This document shows, piece by piece, positions 9,977 to 19,661 of a stretch of 43,073 nucleotides of DNA. The notes under the pieces were generated by a model that worked only from the letters and a program-made list of their open reading frames with translations, did no database searches and was not told the DNA's origin. Each line of letters starts with the position of its first letter. Position 1 is the stretch's first letter. The translations under genes were made by a program, and so were the position numbers. Origin of the DNA: Rhodospirillales bacterium (GTDB lineage Bacteria > Pseudomonadota > Alphaproteobacteria > Rhodospirillales > Shumkoniaceae); the NCBI GenBank assembly GCA_028281785.1, contig JANQJG010000160.1, positions 1-43,073 on the forward strand. The letters run 5' to 3'.

Positions 9977-10489
9977 ATGCGGATGGGGCTGGAGGAGCGA
10001 ATAGAGGAGTTGGTGTCGCCGACTCTGTCGGCGATGGGTTTCGATATCGTCCGTGTCCAGGTCCAGGGCCGCCAGAGGCTGAGGCTGCAGGTGATGGTCG
10101 AACGCCGGGACGGCCGTCCGGTTATCGTGGATGATTGCGCCGAAGCCAGCCGAGCATTGTCCGCGATCCTCGACGTCGAAGATCCGATCAAGGGGCCTTA
10201 CACATTGGAGGTGAGCTCTCCGGGAATCGACCGGCCTCTCGTTCGCGCCGCCGACTTTGAGCGGTTCGCCGGTTTCGAGGCGAAGGTCGAGACCGTGTTG
10301 GCGGTTGACGGCCGGCGCCGATTTCGGGGGCGGTTGCTTGGCGTGACCGGAGCAGACGTCCGTATGGACGTGGAGGGAAAAGAGGTGCGGTTACCGATTA
10401 CGGACATTCAGCGAGCCAAGCTCGTCCTGACCGACGATCTGATCGCGGCGGCGACGGCAGGCCCGAATGGAGCGGGGGCAGAGGAATGA
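9977..10489 (+). CDS. rimP: Ribosome maturation factor RimP
   Basis: This factor assists late 30S assembly. From ATG 9977 the product has 170 residues with the N-terminal RimP domain (LEERIEELVSPTLSAMGFDIV, then VSSPGIDRPLVRAADFERF) and the C-terminal SH3-like part (RRRFRGRLLGVTGADVRMDV). The frame stays open upstream to 9890, but that stretch is the leader hairpin and is not protein-like, so a start at 9977 (or ATG 9983) is preferred. It is the first gene of the rimP-nusA-ylxR-infB series, and its stop overlaps nusA as ATGA. Confidence 0.94.
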   Translation: MRMGLEERIEELVSPTLSAMGFDIVRVQVQGRQRLRLQVMVERRDGRPVIVDDCAEASRALSAILDVEDPIKGPYTLEVSSPGIDRPLVRAADFERFAGFEAKVETVLAVDGRRRFRGRLLGVTGADVRMDVEGKEVRLPITDIQRAKLVLTDDLIAAATAGPNGAGAEE

Positions 10490-12057
10490 GCAAAACCGAG
10501 GCAGTCCACGCGAGACCCGAGCTTCTGCAGGTCGCCGAGTCCGTGGCGCGCGACAAGGGCATCGAGCGGGACGAGGTGCTCGAGGCCATGGAGCAGGCGA
10601 TCCAGAAGGCCGGACGCTCCAAATACGGGCACGAGCACGATATCCGCGCCGACATCGACCGTACGACCGGTTCCATCTCGTTGGCGCGGTACCTCGAGGT
10701 TGCCGAAGACGTCGAGAACGAAGCCACCCAGCTGACTCTGGAAGAGGCCCGGCGTCGCAAAGCCGACGCGCAAGTGGGCGATTTCCTGATCGACCCCCTG
10801 CCGCCGATCGACTTTGGACGGATCGCCGCGCAGACCGCCAAGCAGGTGATCGTGCAACGGGTCCGCGATGCCGAACGCAAACGCCAGTACGAAGAGTTCA
10901 AGGACCGGATTGGCGAGATCGTCAACGGCTTGGTGAAGCGGGTCGAGTTCGGAAACGTCATCGTCGATCTGGGGCGGGCGGAGGCCCTGTTGCGTCGCGA
11001 CGAAGCCATCCCGCGCGAGCACTTCTCCAATGGCGACCGTGTGCGGTCCTACATCGTCGATGTTCGGGAAGAGGCGCGCGGTCCGCAGATATTTCTGTCG
11101 CGCACGCGACCGGAGTTCATGGCGCGGCTGTTCGCGCAGGAGGTTCCCGAAATCTATGACGGCATCATCGAGATGAAGTCCGTGGCCCGCGACCCGGGAT
11201 CCCGCGCGAAGATCGCCGTGCTGTCACATGACAGCGGCATCGACCCGGTCGGCGCCTGCGTCGGCATGCGGGGATCGCGGGTTCAGGCGGTGGTGGGCGA
11301 GCTTCAGGGCGAGAAGATCGACATCATTCAGTGGTCGCCGGACCCCGCGACCTTCATCGTCAATGCCCTGGCCCCGGCCGAGGTTGCCAAGGTGGTTTTG
11401 GACGAGGAGGCCAATCGAATCGAAGTGGTCGTCCCCGACGATCAGCTGAGCCTCGCCATCGGTCGGCGGGGTCAGAATGTGCGCCTTGCCTCGCAGTTGA
11501 CCGGTTGGGACATCGATATCCTGACCGAGGCCGAGGAGTCGGAACGCCGCAACGAGGAGTTCAACGCGCTTTCCGAGATGTTTGCCGAGGCGCTCGACGT
11601 GGACGATGTGATCGCCCATTTGCTCGTCACCGAGGGGTTTTCAAGCATCGAGGAGGTTGCCTTCGTTCCCGTCGACGATCTCGTCGACATCGAGGGTTTC
11701 GATGCCGAGGTCGCGGAGGAGCTGCGCGAGCGGGCGCGCGCCCATCTGGCGATGCGGGAAGAGGAACTTACCCGGCGGCGCAGGGAACTCGAGGTCGGTG
11801 ACGACCTTGCATCGATCGAGGGCCTGGGCGCGGCCGCCCTGGTCGCGCTGGGCGAGGCGGGCGTCAAGACGCTCGACGATCTTGCGGATCTCGCCAGCGA
11901 CGAGCTCCTCGAAATCGTGCCCAAGAACACGATGACCGAAGACGCGGCCAACCGGATCATCATGGCCGCCCGCGCCCATTGGTTCGAGGACGAAGAGGAA
12001 ACGCCGGCGGCAGCGGCACCGGCCGACGAAGTGGCCGATGCGACGGGAGGGACGTGA
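10486..12057 (+). CDS. nusA: Transcription termination/antitermination protein NusA
   Basis: NusA binds RNA polymerase and nascent RNA, modulating pausing, termination and antitermination. The 523 residues contain the polymerase-binding N-terminal domain (1-130), an S1 domain (about 135-200), and two KH domains with GxxG loops GMRGSRV (about 260) and GRRGQNV (about 327). Two acidic helix-hairpin-helix repeats follow (about 370-425 and 440-500), ending in an Ala/Asp-rich tail. The start overlaps rimP by four bases. The leader hairpin upstream of rimP is a plausible target for NusA autoregulation, which is an inference from other bacteria. Confidence 0.97.
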   Translation: MSKTEAVHARPELLQVAESVARDKGIERDEVLEAMEQAIQKAGRSKYGHEHDIRADIDRTTGSISLARYLEVAEDVENEATQLTLEEARRRKADAQVGDFLIDPLPPIDFGRIAAQTAKQVIVQRVRDAERKRQYEEFKDRIGEIVNGLVKRVEFGNVIVDLGRAEALLRRDEAIPREHFSNGDRVRSYIVDVREEARGPQIFLSRTRPEFMARLFAQEVPEIYDGIIEMKSVARDPGSRAKIAVLSHDSGIDPVGACVGMRGSRVQAVVGELQGEKIDIIQWSPDPATFIVNALAPAEVAKVVLDEEANRIEVVVPDDQLSLAIGRRGQNVRLASQLTGWDIDILTEAEESERRNEEFNALSEMFAEALDVDDVIAHLLVTEGFSSIEEVAFVPVDDLVDIEGFDAEVAEELRERARAHLAMREEELTRRRRELEVGDDLASIEGLGAAALVALGEAGVKTLDDLADLASDELLEIVPKNTMTEDAANRIIMAARAHWFEDEEETPAAAAPADEVADATGGT

Positions 12058-12078
12058 CGTCCCGAGGGGGTGGGCAGT

Positions 12079-12729
12079 ATGAGCAGAACCGAACCGGCCT
12101 CCACGACGCGGGCCAAATCGGCCCGCCGACCACAGCGGCGTTGTCTGGCTTCGGGCCAGACCCAACCAGTTGACGGGATGGTGAGATTCGTCGTCGACGC
12201 CGACGGACAACTGGTCTCCGACGTGGCCGAGCGTCTACCGGGACGGGGATTTTGGTTGAGCGCGGATCGCGATATGGTTAAGAGAGCGTGCGAGAAGAAG
12301 CTTTTCGCAAGGGCCGTGCGGACCCGATTGCAGGTTCCCGACGATCTCGCGGATCGGCTTGAGGGTCTGCTTGTTCGGCATTGCGTCGGCTTGATCGGCC
12401 TCGCGCGCCGTGCCGGGCAGGTTGCCGCTGGTTTCGAAAAGGCGCGCGAATGGGTTCGGTCGGACCGGGTGGGAGTCCTGTTCGCGGCGTCGGATGGGTC
12501 TCTCGGTGGGCGTCGCAAACTTGAGCACCTGCTCCGGGATACGCCCGTTGTCGATGTGTTGACCAGCGAAGAGCTGGGCGCGGCATTGGGGCGAGAGCGG
12601 GTGGTGCATGTGGCGGTTGCCTCTGGCGGCCTCGCGAAGCGATTGACGCGGGAGGCGGCCAGACTGTCCGGCTTTCGCAAGGTGGAAAAGTGCCGCGGAG
12701 CCGTCTCGGTACCGGGGCATGCGGCCTGA
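12079..12729 (+). CDS. ylxR: YlxR (DUF448) - L7Ae-like fusion RNA-binding protein
   Basis: The N-terminal half (residues 15-85) is a YlxR/DUF448 domain with RRCLASGQ and the hallmark GRGFWLS. The C-terminal half (about 100-200) resembles YlxQ/L7Ae-type RNA-binding folds, with LIGLARRAGQVAAGFEKAR. In Gram-positive bacteria these are separate neighbouring genes between nusA and infB. Alphaproteobacteria often carry them fused, as here. The function is presumably nucleic-acid binding linked to transcription or translation; no enzymatic residues are seen. ATG 12079 follows GAGGGG at about eight bases. GTG 12070 is possible but lies inside that purine run. Confidence 0.9.
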   Translation: MSRTEPASTTRAKSARRPQRRCLASGQTQPVDGMVRFVVDADGQLVSDVAERLPGRGFWLSADRDMVKRACEKKLFARAVRTRLQVPDDLADRLEGLLVRHCVGLIGLARRAGQVAAGFEKAREWVRSDRVGVLFAASDGSLGGRRKLEHLLRDTPVVDVLTSEELGAALGRERVVHVAVASGGLAKRLTREAARLSGFRKVEKCRGAVSVPGHAA

Positions 12730-12744
12730 TTAAGTTTCGAACGG

Positions 12745-15363
12745 ATGGCCATGAGCGAGACCACACAAAAAGACGGAAGAAAGCGTTTGGGGCTTTCGCG
12801 GCCGGGCAAGCTCGTCCTCAATAAAACGGTCGAGGGTGGGCAGGTCCGACAAAGCTTCTCGCGCGGCCGGTCCAAGGCGGTGATGGTCGAGGTACGCAAG
12901 AAGCGGACCTATGTCCAGGATGCCGAAGGCCGGATGAAGAAGCTTCGCGAAGGCGCCATACAGGAAGACGCGATCCCAGGAGACGAACTCGACTTCGACG
13001 AAGTGGCCGACGACGAGGCGCGGGCACATAAGATTCCGCATCTGACGACCGAGGAGAAGGCCGCGCGCGCCCGGGCCCTGCAAGATGCCCGTCGGGCCGA
13101 GGAAGAGGCGCGTGTCCAGGAGGAGGCCGAACGGCTTGTTCGCGAGGCCGAAGCCGCGGCCGCCGCGGCGCAGGCGGAAGCCGAGCGCGCCGAGCGGGAG
13201 GCGAAGGAAGCCGCCGAGCAAGCCTCGCAGGCCGAGGAAGAGCCGGCCCAAGACGAGGCCGAGCAAGTCCAGGCTCAAGGCGAGGAGGCGCAACCCGCGG
13301 AAGAACCGGCCCGTCCTCCAGCCAAGGCACCGGAGCCCGAATCGCCCCGGAAAGCAGCGGTTGCGGCGGAACCCGAGGCCGATGAGAAGCCCCAACGCGG
13401 CAAGCGGGCGGGCCGAGCGGATGCCAAGCGCCCTGCGTCTGCCCCGCGTCGCGGGGAGCGGCGTCGGCGCTCCGGCCGGCTGACGATCGCCGAGGCGCTC
13501 GATGACGGTGGCGAGGAGAGGGTACGAAGCCTCGCATCCCTTCGCCGTGCCCGGGAGCGCGAGAAGCAGAGGCAGCGCCAGCAGCTGCGAAGCGATCCGC
13601 AGAAGGTGATCCGGGACGTCGTGATTCCGGAATCGATCACGGTTCAGGAACTGGCCAACCGCATGGCCGTTCGCGGGGCCGATGTGGTCAAGGCGCTGAT
13701 GAAGGCGGGCGTGATGGCGACCATTACGCAGACCGTCGACGGCGATACGGCGGAGTTGGTCGTCACCGAGTTCGGGCACAACATCAAGCGGGTCAGCGAG
13801 GCCGATGTCGAGCTCGGCCTCAAGGGTGAGGAAGACGTGCCAGAGAATCTCGAGCCGAGGGCGCCGGTCGTAACGGTCATGGGACATGTCGACCACGGCA
13901 AGACATCCCTGCTCGACGCGATACGCGAGTCGGACGTGGTGTCCGGGGAAGCTGGCGGGATCACCCAGCATATCGGCGCCTATCAGGTCAGGACGTCTTC
14001 GGGAGGGCGCATTACGTTCATCGACACCCCTGGCCACGCCGCCTTCACCGAGATGAGGGCCCGGGGTGCCCAAGTGACGGATATCGTGGTGCTGGTCGTG
14101 GCCGCCGATGACGGCGTCATGCCGCAGACCGCCGAGGCCATCAACCATGCGAAGGCCGCAGGTGTTCCGATTATCGTCGCGATCAACAAGATCGACTTGC
14201 CGGGCGCCGATCCCAATCGGGTTCGTACGGAGCTTCTGCAGCACGATCTCGTCGTCGAGGAGATGGGCGGCGAGGTCTTGTCGGTCGGGGTCTCCGCCAA
14301 AAACCGAACCAATCTCGATCAACTGGAAGAGGCCATCCTGCTGCAGGCCGAGTTGCTGGATCTCGGGGCGAATCCCCACCGTCCCGGCGAGGGCGTCGTC
14401 GTCGAGGCAAAAGTCGAAATCGGGCGCGGGTCCGTGGCCACGGTGCTGGTTCAGCGTGGGACCGTGCGCGTCGGTGACGTCTTTGTCGCCGGATCCGAGT
14501 GGGGACGGGTGCGCGCCCTGATCGACTCCTACGGCAACAATGTGGAAGAGGCCGGTCCTTCGATTCCCGTTGAGATCCTGGGGCTCAACGCGACTCCGGC
14601 GGCCGGCGACGACGTGACCGTTGTCGAGAACGAGGCCCGTGCGCGCGAGATTAGCGAGTTTCGTCAGCGCCGGGAGCGGCGGGCCAAGACGGCGGGAACC
14701 GCGCGGCTGTCCCTTGACCAGATGTTCCTGCAGGCCCAGGAAGGCGGCGTCAAGGAGCTACCGGTCGTGATCAAGGCGGATGTTCATGGGTCGGTCGAAG
14801 CGATCGTCGCGGCCCTCGAGAGGATGTCGACCGACGAGGTCAAGGTGAGCATTTTGCACTCGGGTGTCGGCGGCATCAACCAGTCCGACGTGACCCTCGC
14901 CGGGGCGTCGGATGCCGTGATCCTCGGATTCAACGTACGGGCCAACCCGCAGGCCCGGGAGCTGGCGCGCCGCGAAAAACTGGATATGCGCTACTACTCC
15001 ATCATCTATGAGTTGACGGACGACATCAGGAAGGCGTTGTCCGGGCTGCTCGCGCCGACATTGAAGGAAAACCTCCTCGGCTACGCGGAGATTCGCGAGG
15101 TCTTTAACATTACCAAGGTCGGCCGGGTCGCCGGATGCATGGTGACAGAAGGCGTCGTACGCCGCGGGGCGAAGGTTCGGCTGTTGCGTGACGACGTGGT
15201 CATTCACGAGGGCTCGCTCTCGCAGCTCAAACGGTTCAAGGACGACGTCCGGGAAGTCAAGGAGGGCTACGACTGCGGGATGGCGTTCGCCAATTACCAG
15301 GACATCCAGCAGGGCGACTTCATCGAGTGTTTCGAGATGGAGGAGGTCGCCCGAGAGCTCTGA
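12745..15363 (+). CDS. infB: Translation initiation factor IF-2
   Basis: IF-2 is the GTPase that brings initiator fMet-tRNA to the 30S subunit and promotes subunit joining. The 872 residues begin with an IF2_assoc-type N-terminus ([20 protein letters not shown]), then a long Ala/Glu/Arg-rich low-complexity stretch (about 104-245). The IF2_N domain is near 290-345. The G domain has G1 GHVDHGKT at 380-387, G2 [11 protein letters not shown]3 DTPGH and G4 NKID, followed by domains II-IV. An internal ATG at 12751 is an equally plausible start two codons later. It is embedded in the nusA operon. Confidence 0.97.
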   Translation: MAMSETTQKDGRKRLGLSRPGKLVLNKTVEGGQVRQSFSRGRSKAVMVEVRKKRTYVQDAEGRMKKLREGAIQEDAIPGDELDFDEVADDEARAHKIPHLTTEEKAARARALQDARRAEEEARVQEEAERLVREAEAAAAAAQAEAERAEREAKEAAEQASQAEEEPAQDEAEQVQAQGEEAQPAEEPARPPAKAPEPESPRKAAVAAEPEADEKPQRGKRAGRADAKRPASAPRRGERRRRSGRLTIAEALDDGGEERVRSLASLRRAREREKQRQRQQLRSDPQKVIRDVVIPESITVQELANRMAVRGADVVKALMKAGVMATITQTVDGDTAELVVTEFGHNIKRVSEADVELGLKGEEDVPENLEPRAPVVTVMGHVDHGKTSLLDAIRESDVVSGEAGGITQHIGAYQVRTSSGGRITFIDTPGHAAFTEMRARGAQVTDIVVLVVAADDGVMPQTAEAINHAKAAGVPIIVAINKIDLPGADPNRVRTELLQHDLVVEEMGGEVLSVGVSAKNRTNLDQLEEAILLQAELLDLGANPHRPGEGVVVEAKVEIGRGSVATVLVQRGTVRVGDVFVAGSEWGRVRALIDSYGNNVEEAGPSIPVEILGLNATPAAGDDVTVVENEARAREISEFRQRRERRAKTAGTARLSLDQMFLQAQEGGVKELPVVIKADVHGSVEAIVAALERMSTDEVKVSILHSGVGGINQSDVTLAGASDAVILGFNVRANPQARELARREKLDMRYYSIIYELTDDIRKALSGLLAPTLKENLLGYAEIREVFNITKVGRVAGCMVTEGVVRRGAKVRLLRDDVVIHEGSLSQLKRFKDDVREVKEGYDCGMAFANYQDIQQGDFIECFEMEEVAREL

Positions 15364-15432
15364 TTCGCCGAAAAGGTTGGACTTGAAAGTTCGGCACGGC
15401 ATGGGCCGTCTCAGCGGTTGGCCGCGAATACG

Positions 15433-15867
15433 ATGAAGAGGAGATCGGACAGAACGCCCAGCCAAAGGCAGCTCAAGGTCGGGGAAGAGGTGCGGCACGC
15501 CCTGGCCCGTGTCCTTGAGCGAGGCGACATGCGGGATCCCGGGCTTCAGCATATGACGCTGACCGTGACCGAGGTGAAGATGAGCCCCGACCTGAGGCAA
15601 GCCAGGGTATTCTTGACTCCCTTGGGCGGCGGCGAAATGGCCCCCGTGCTGGAGGCGTTGTCGCGGGCACGTCCCTTCCTGCGCCGAGAGGTGGCGCGCG
15701 TGGTGCGGTTGAAATACGTTCCGGACCTGGTCTTCCTGGCCGACGAAACCTTCGAAAACGCCCGTCGCATCGACGCCCTGCTGCGCGATCCGCGCGTGTC
15801 GAGCGATCTCGCTGGCGGGCAGGATGAGGCCGACATCGTGCTGGGAGAGCCCGAAGATGGCATCTAA
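15433..15867 (+). CDS. rbfA: Ribosome-binding factor A
   Basis: This KH-fold factor is needed for 16S 5' helix processing and cold-condition 30S maturation. The 144-residue product has the family start SQRQLKVGEEVRHALARVL, the central LTVTEVKMSPDLRQARVFL, and the C-terminal RRIDALLRD. A TTG at 15418 would add five residues; ATG 15433 is preferred, although neither has a strong ribosome-binding site. Its last codons overlap truB. Confidence 0.93.
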   Translation: MKRRSDRTPSQRQLKVGEEVRHALARVLERGDMRDPGLQHMTLTVTEVKMSPDLRQARVFLTPLGGGEMAPVLEALSRARPFLRREVARVVRLKYVPDLVFLADETFENARRIDALLRDPRVSSDLAGGQDEADIVLGEPEDGI

Positions 15868-16786
15868 ACGCCGCCGGGGAAATCCCATTCATGGCTGGCT
15901 GATCGTCGACAAGCCCATGGGCCTGACGTCGGCGGCCGTTGTCGGGAAGGTTCGGCGCCTTACGGGTGCCGCCAAGGTCGGCCACGGCGGAACGCTTGAT
16001 CCCCTGGCGACCGGAGTCCTTCCCCTGGCCCTGGGAGAGGCGACCAAGACGGTCCCCTACGTTATGGACGGTCGGAAGGAGTATCAGTTCACCGTCCGTT
16101 GGGGCGAGGCGCGGACGACCGACGATGGCGACGGCGAGGTCAGGGAAACCTGCGAGGTTCGGCCGACGGAGACGCAGATCGACTCTGTCCTGCCCTCGTT
16201 CGTCGGCGATATCCAGCAAGTGCCGCCCGCCTTTTCGGCCGTAAAGGTCGACGGACAGCGGGCCTATGCCCTGGCCCGCGCGGACAAGCCGGTGGCCCTG
16301 ACCGCGCGCCAAGTGAAGATCGAACGTCTCGAGTTGCTTGCCATCCACGATACGGACCACGCCGAATTCCGGGTGACGGCCGGCAAGGGAGCCTATATGC
16401 GCAGTCTGGCGCGCGATCTGGCCCTTGCGCTGGGTACCGTTGGCCATGTTTCGGCCCTGCGCCGGACCGCCGTCGGCCCATTCTCGGAAAAAGATGCGAT
16501 TTCCCTGGATAAACTCTTGGTACTTGGTCATAGTGCGGCACTTTTTGAGAGGCTGCTTCCCATCGAAACGGCGCTGGACGGCATCCTGGCGCTGGTTTTG
16601 ACGGAAGCAGAAGGCCGGAGCCTACGTCTCGGGCAACCCGTACCCGTCTTGCCCGTGGTCAACCGCTCGCCCGCCACGCAATTTGCACCAGGCGAGGTGG
16701 TGTGTGCCATGGCCGGGGGACGGCCGGTGGCGCTGGCTCGTATTAAGGGGGCGGAAATCCGCCCAGTCCGTGTGCTGAACTTGTAG
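15857..16786 (+). CDS. truB: tRNA pseudouridine(55) synthase TruB
   Basis: TruB converts U55 in the T-loop of tRNAs to pseudouridine. The catalytic Asp lies in GGTLDPLATGVLPLALG (D48), and the flanking GWLIVDKPMGLTS and GAYMRSLARDLA motifs are intact. A PUA-like C-terminal domain follows, for 309 residues. GGGAG at 15843-15847 supports ATG 15857, which lies inside the end of rbfA (11-bp overlap). The gene is 15 bp before rpsO, in the conserved rbfA-truB-rpsO-pnp order. Confidence 0.96.
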   Translation: MASKRRRGNPIHGWLIVDKPMGLTSAAVVGKVRRLTGAAKVGHGGTLDPLATGVLPLALGEATKTVPYVMDGRKEYQFTVRWGEARTTDDGDGEVRETCEVRPTETQIDSVLPSFVGDIQQVPPAFSAVKVDGQRAYALARADKPVALTARQVKIERLELLAIHDTDHAEFRVTAGKGAYMRSLARDLALALGTVGHVSALRRTAVGPFSEKDAISLDKLLVLGHSAALFERLLPIETALDGILALVLTEAEGRSLRLGQPVPVLPVVNRSPATQFAPGEVVCAMAGGRPVALARIKGAEIRPVRVLNL

Positions 16787-16801
16787 AAGGTAAGGTAAGC
16801 G

Positions 16802-17071
16802 ATGTCGATCAGCGCAGACCGTAAACAGGAACTCATCAAGGAGTTCGCCACCCGCAGCGGTGACACGGGATCGCCGGAAGTGCAGGTGGCGATCTTGAGC
16901 GAGCGAATCCGTAATCTCACCGAACATCTTAAGGTCCATAAGAAGGACTTTCACTCGCGCCGTGGCCTCCTGATGATGGTGGGCCACCGCCGACGCCTAC
17001 TCGACTACGTTAAAAAGAAGGAAACCAAGCGTTACGAAAAGCTGGTTCAGGACCTCGGACTACGCCGCTAA
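16802..17071 (+). CDS. rpsO: 30S ribosomal protein S15
   Basis: S15 is an early 16S-binding protein of the central domain and contributes to bridge B4. The 89-residue length is exact for the family, with [14 protein letters not shown] and the terminal [23 protein letters not shown] upstream supplies a ribosome-binding site. It follows truB by 15 bp and precedes pnp after a 255-bp leader. Confidence 0.98.
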   Translation: MSISADRKQELIKEFATRSGDTGSPEVQVAILSERIRNLTEHLKVHKKDFHSRRGLLMMVGHRRRLLDYVKKKETKRYEKLVQDLGLRR

Positions 17072-17166
17072 CGGGGGCGGGTTCATGTGGTCATGCGGCC
17101 CTTCGTCCCCCGACGTGTTTCGGGCCAGGCGGGGGCCATTTCAGTCAACAAAGAATCGTCAAAAGA

Positions 17167-17195
17167 CCCCGGCACACCTCCGGCGGGGCGTTCTT
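17167..17195 (+). terminator. Weak hairpin in the rpsO-pnp spacer
   Basis: CCCCG (17167-17171) can pair with CGGGG (17184-17188), followed by CGTTCTT. The stem is short and the T run broken. The rpsO-pnp spacer (17072-17326) is where other bacteria end rpsO mRNA or fold an RNase III/PNPase-controlled leader. I could not define such a stem-loop clearly here and see no convincing promoter. Confidence 0.3.
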
Positions 17196-17326
17196 GTCGC
17201 GCGACCAAGAGACGGCTGCGGGTGCCCGAGCAATACCTGCTCCGCAAGGAAAGGCAACCGTCGTTGTACCGCCGCGCGAGACCGTTTCGCCTGTCCGTAT
17301 ATGGTGCCGGGGAGGAAGGATAAGAT

Positions 17327-19489
17327 ATGGAAAAGCAAACAATGTTTCAGGAGTTTCGGAAAGAGATCGACTGGGGCGGGCGCAAGCTAACCCTGGAAAC
17401 CGGCAAGCTTGCGCGCCAAGCCGATGGCGCGATCATGGTCACCTATGGTGAAACCAAGGTGATGTGCACCGCCGTCGGCGAGAAGGCGCCTCGACCCGGG
17501 GTCGACTTTTTTCCGCTGACCGTGAACTACCAGGAAAAAACTTTCGCCACCGGCAAGATCCCGGGCGGGTTCTTCAAGCGCGAGGGGCGGCCGTCGGAAA
17601 AGGAGACCCTGACATCGCGGCTGATCGACCGGCCGATCAGGCCCTTGTTCGCAAAGGGGTTCCGGAACGAGGTCCAGGTCATCTGCACCGTGATGTCCCA
17701 CGATATGGAGAACGACGCGGATATCGTCGCCTTGGTGGGCGCGTCCGCCGCTCTGACGATTTCGGGCGTTCCCTTCATGGGGCCCATTGGCGGTTGCCGT
17801 GTCGGCCGCATCGACGGCCGACTCGTGCTGAACCCGACCCTGCAGGAAATGGCGGAAAGCGAGCTGGACCTGATCGTCGCCGGCACCCAAGAAGGCGTGC
17901 TGATGGTCGAATCCGAGGCGAACGAGCTGTCCGAGGAAACCATGCTGAAAGCGGTCGTATTCGGCCACGAGGCCTTCCAGCCGGTGATCGCCGCCATCAT
18001 CGATCTCGCCGAGGCATGCGCCAAGGAGCCTTGGGAACTGCCGGAAGCGCCGGCCGGGAGCCAGGAGCTGGCTGAACGGGTAGCGGAGATGGCGGAAGCC
18101 GATCTGCGCGAGGCCTATGGCGAGACCGTCAAGCAGGAACGCCAGGCCAAGGTGGCGGCCGTCAAGGAACGGGTGACCGAGGAGCTGACGGCGGATGATA
18201 CGTTGGATCAGGACTTGGTGGCGGCGGTACTGCCCCAAATTCTAAAGGATCTCGAGAAGAACATCGTTCGCCGCAGCATCTTGAGCACGGGCGGGCGGAT
18301 CGACGGGCGCGACACCCGGACGGTCCGGCCGATCGCCACTGAGGTGGGAATTCTGCCACGCACCCATGGTAGCGCGCTCTTCACGCGGGGCGAGACCCAG
18401 GCCCTGGTTGTCACGACCTTGGGTACCGGACAGGACGAGCAGATCATGGACGCGCTGGTGGGCGAATACCGTGAGCACTTCCTGCTGCACTACAACTTTC
18501 CGCCCTATTCGGTCGGCGAGGCGAGTTTCCTGCGCGGCCCCGGCCGCCGCGAGATCGGCCATGGCAAGCTCGCCTGGCGTGCCATCCGGCCCTTGTTGCC
18601 GGAAAAGGACGATTTCCCCTACACGATCCGCGTCGTTTCCGAGATCACGGAATCCAACGGATCTTCGTCCATGGCCACCGTCTGCGGCGCCTCTCTTTCG
18701 CTGATGGATTCCGGCGTGCCGTTGAAACGGCCGGTCGCCGGCATCGCCATGGGCTTGATCAAGGAAGAGGACGGCGTCGCCGTTCTGTCGGACATTCTGG
18801 GCGACGAGGACCATCTCGGCGACATGGACTTCAAGGTCGCGGGGACGGAGGCCGGCGTGACCTCGTTGCAGATGGACATCAAGATCACCTCGATTACCCG
18901 GGACATCATGCAGGCTGCGCTTGAGCAGGCGCGCGAGGGGCGCCTCCATATTCTGGGCGAGATGGCGAAGACCATCGCCGACGCGCGGCAGGGCGTCAGC
19001 GAGAACGCGCCCCGGATCACGATGATCTCCATCAACAAGGACAAGATCCGGGAGGTGATCGGCCCGGGCGGCAAGATCATTCGGGAAATCTGCGAAGTCA
19101 CGGGTGCCAAGATCGACATCGAGGACGACGGTACCGTGAAGGTCGCGGCGGTGGACCAGCAGGCAGCGGACGCGGCCATCGAGTGGATTCGCGGGATCGC
19201 GGCCGAACCGGAGGTAGGCGCAATCTACAACGGCAAGGTCGTGAAGACGGTGGATTTCGGCGCCTTCGTCAACTTCCTCGGCAGCCGCGACGGGCTGGTC
19301 CATATCAGCGAACTCGCCCCGCGGCGGGTGGGGAAGGTGACCGACGTCGTAAAGGTCGGGGACGAGGTCAAGGTCAAGCTGATCGGTATCGATGACCGGG
19401 GCAAGGTTAAGCTTTCGATGAAGGTCGTCGATCAGGAAAGCGGCGAGGACCTGACCAAGGAGCCGGCGACGGAAAGCGCGGCATCGTGA
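17327..19489 (+). CDS. pnp: Polyribonucleotide nucleotidyltransferase (PNPase)
   Basis: This phosphorolytic 3'-5' exoribonuclease works in mRNA turnover and small-RNA metabolism. The 720 residues hold two RNase PH domains (the second with [27 protein letters not shown] and the [12 protein letters not shown] segment). An all-helical linker separates them. A KH domain ([20 protein letters not shown], about 560-620) and an S1 domain ([20 protein letters not shown], about 625-695) complete the protein. ATG 17327 follows GGAGGAAGGA; an ATG five codons later is less well placed. Confidence 0.98.
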   Translation: MEKQTMFQEFRKEIDWGGRKLTLETGKLARQADGAIMVTYGETKVMCTAVGEKAPRPGVDFFPLTVNYQEKTFATGKIPGGFFKREGRPSEKETLTSRLIDRPIRPLFAKGFRNEVQVICTVMSHDMENDADIVALVGASAALTISGVPFMGPIGGCRVGRIDGRLVLNPTLQEMAESELDLIVAGTQEGVLMVESEANELSEETMLKAVVFGHEAFQPVIAAIIDLAEACAKEPWELPEAPAGSQELAERVAEMAEADLREAYGETVKQERQAKVAAVKERVTEELTADDTLDQDLVAAVLPQILKDLEKNIVRRSILSTGGRIDGRDTRTVRPIATEVGILPRTHGSALFTRGETQALVVTTLGTGQDEQIMDALVGEYREHFLLHYNFPPYSVGEASFLRGPGRREIGHGKLAWRAIRPLLPEKDDFPYTIRVVSEITESNGSSSMATVCGASLSLMDSGVPLKRPVAGIAMGLIKEEDGVAVLSDILGDEDHLGDMDFKVAGTEAGVTSLQMDIKITSITRDIMQAALEQAREGRLHILGEMAKTIADARQGVSENAPRITMISINKDKIREVIGPGGKIIREICEVTGAKIDIEDDGTVKVAAVDQQAADAAIEWIRGIAAEPEVGAIYNGKVVKTVDFGAFVNFLGSRDGLVHISELAPRRVGKVTDVVKVGDEVKVKLIGIDDRGKVKLSMKVVDQESGEDLTKEPATESAAS

Positions 19490-19577
19490 GAAAAGCTCCC
19501 GCACGGCATCCGGCACCCCCGCTTCCGAGTTATGACGACACGGTGACGATCAAGGTCCGATTCCCCATATGCGGTAG

Positions 19578-19611
19578 GAACGGTTTTGCGCGACCGGTGC
19601 GGCCGTTCTTT
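19578..19611 (+). terminator. Candidate terminator after pnp
   Basis: GAACGG (19578-19583) pairs with CCGTTC (19603-19608), followed by TT and CG. The intervening bases contain a further CGC/GCG pairing. The position 90 bp past the pnp stop and before the next promoterless gene fits termination of the rpsO-pnp unit, but the T run is short. Confidence 0.4.
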
Positions 19612-19661
19612 CGTCTCCTGAGACAGGGGCCGTGGGAACGCCGCTGCCGCGGAGGGATTTG

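Noticed and set aside
12730-14379. A 549-codon minus-strand frame opposite infB
   Set aside because: It lies antisense to the Ala/Glu-rich part and G domain of infB, and its low-complexity sequence mirrors the infB repeats.
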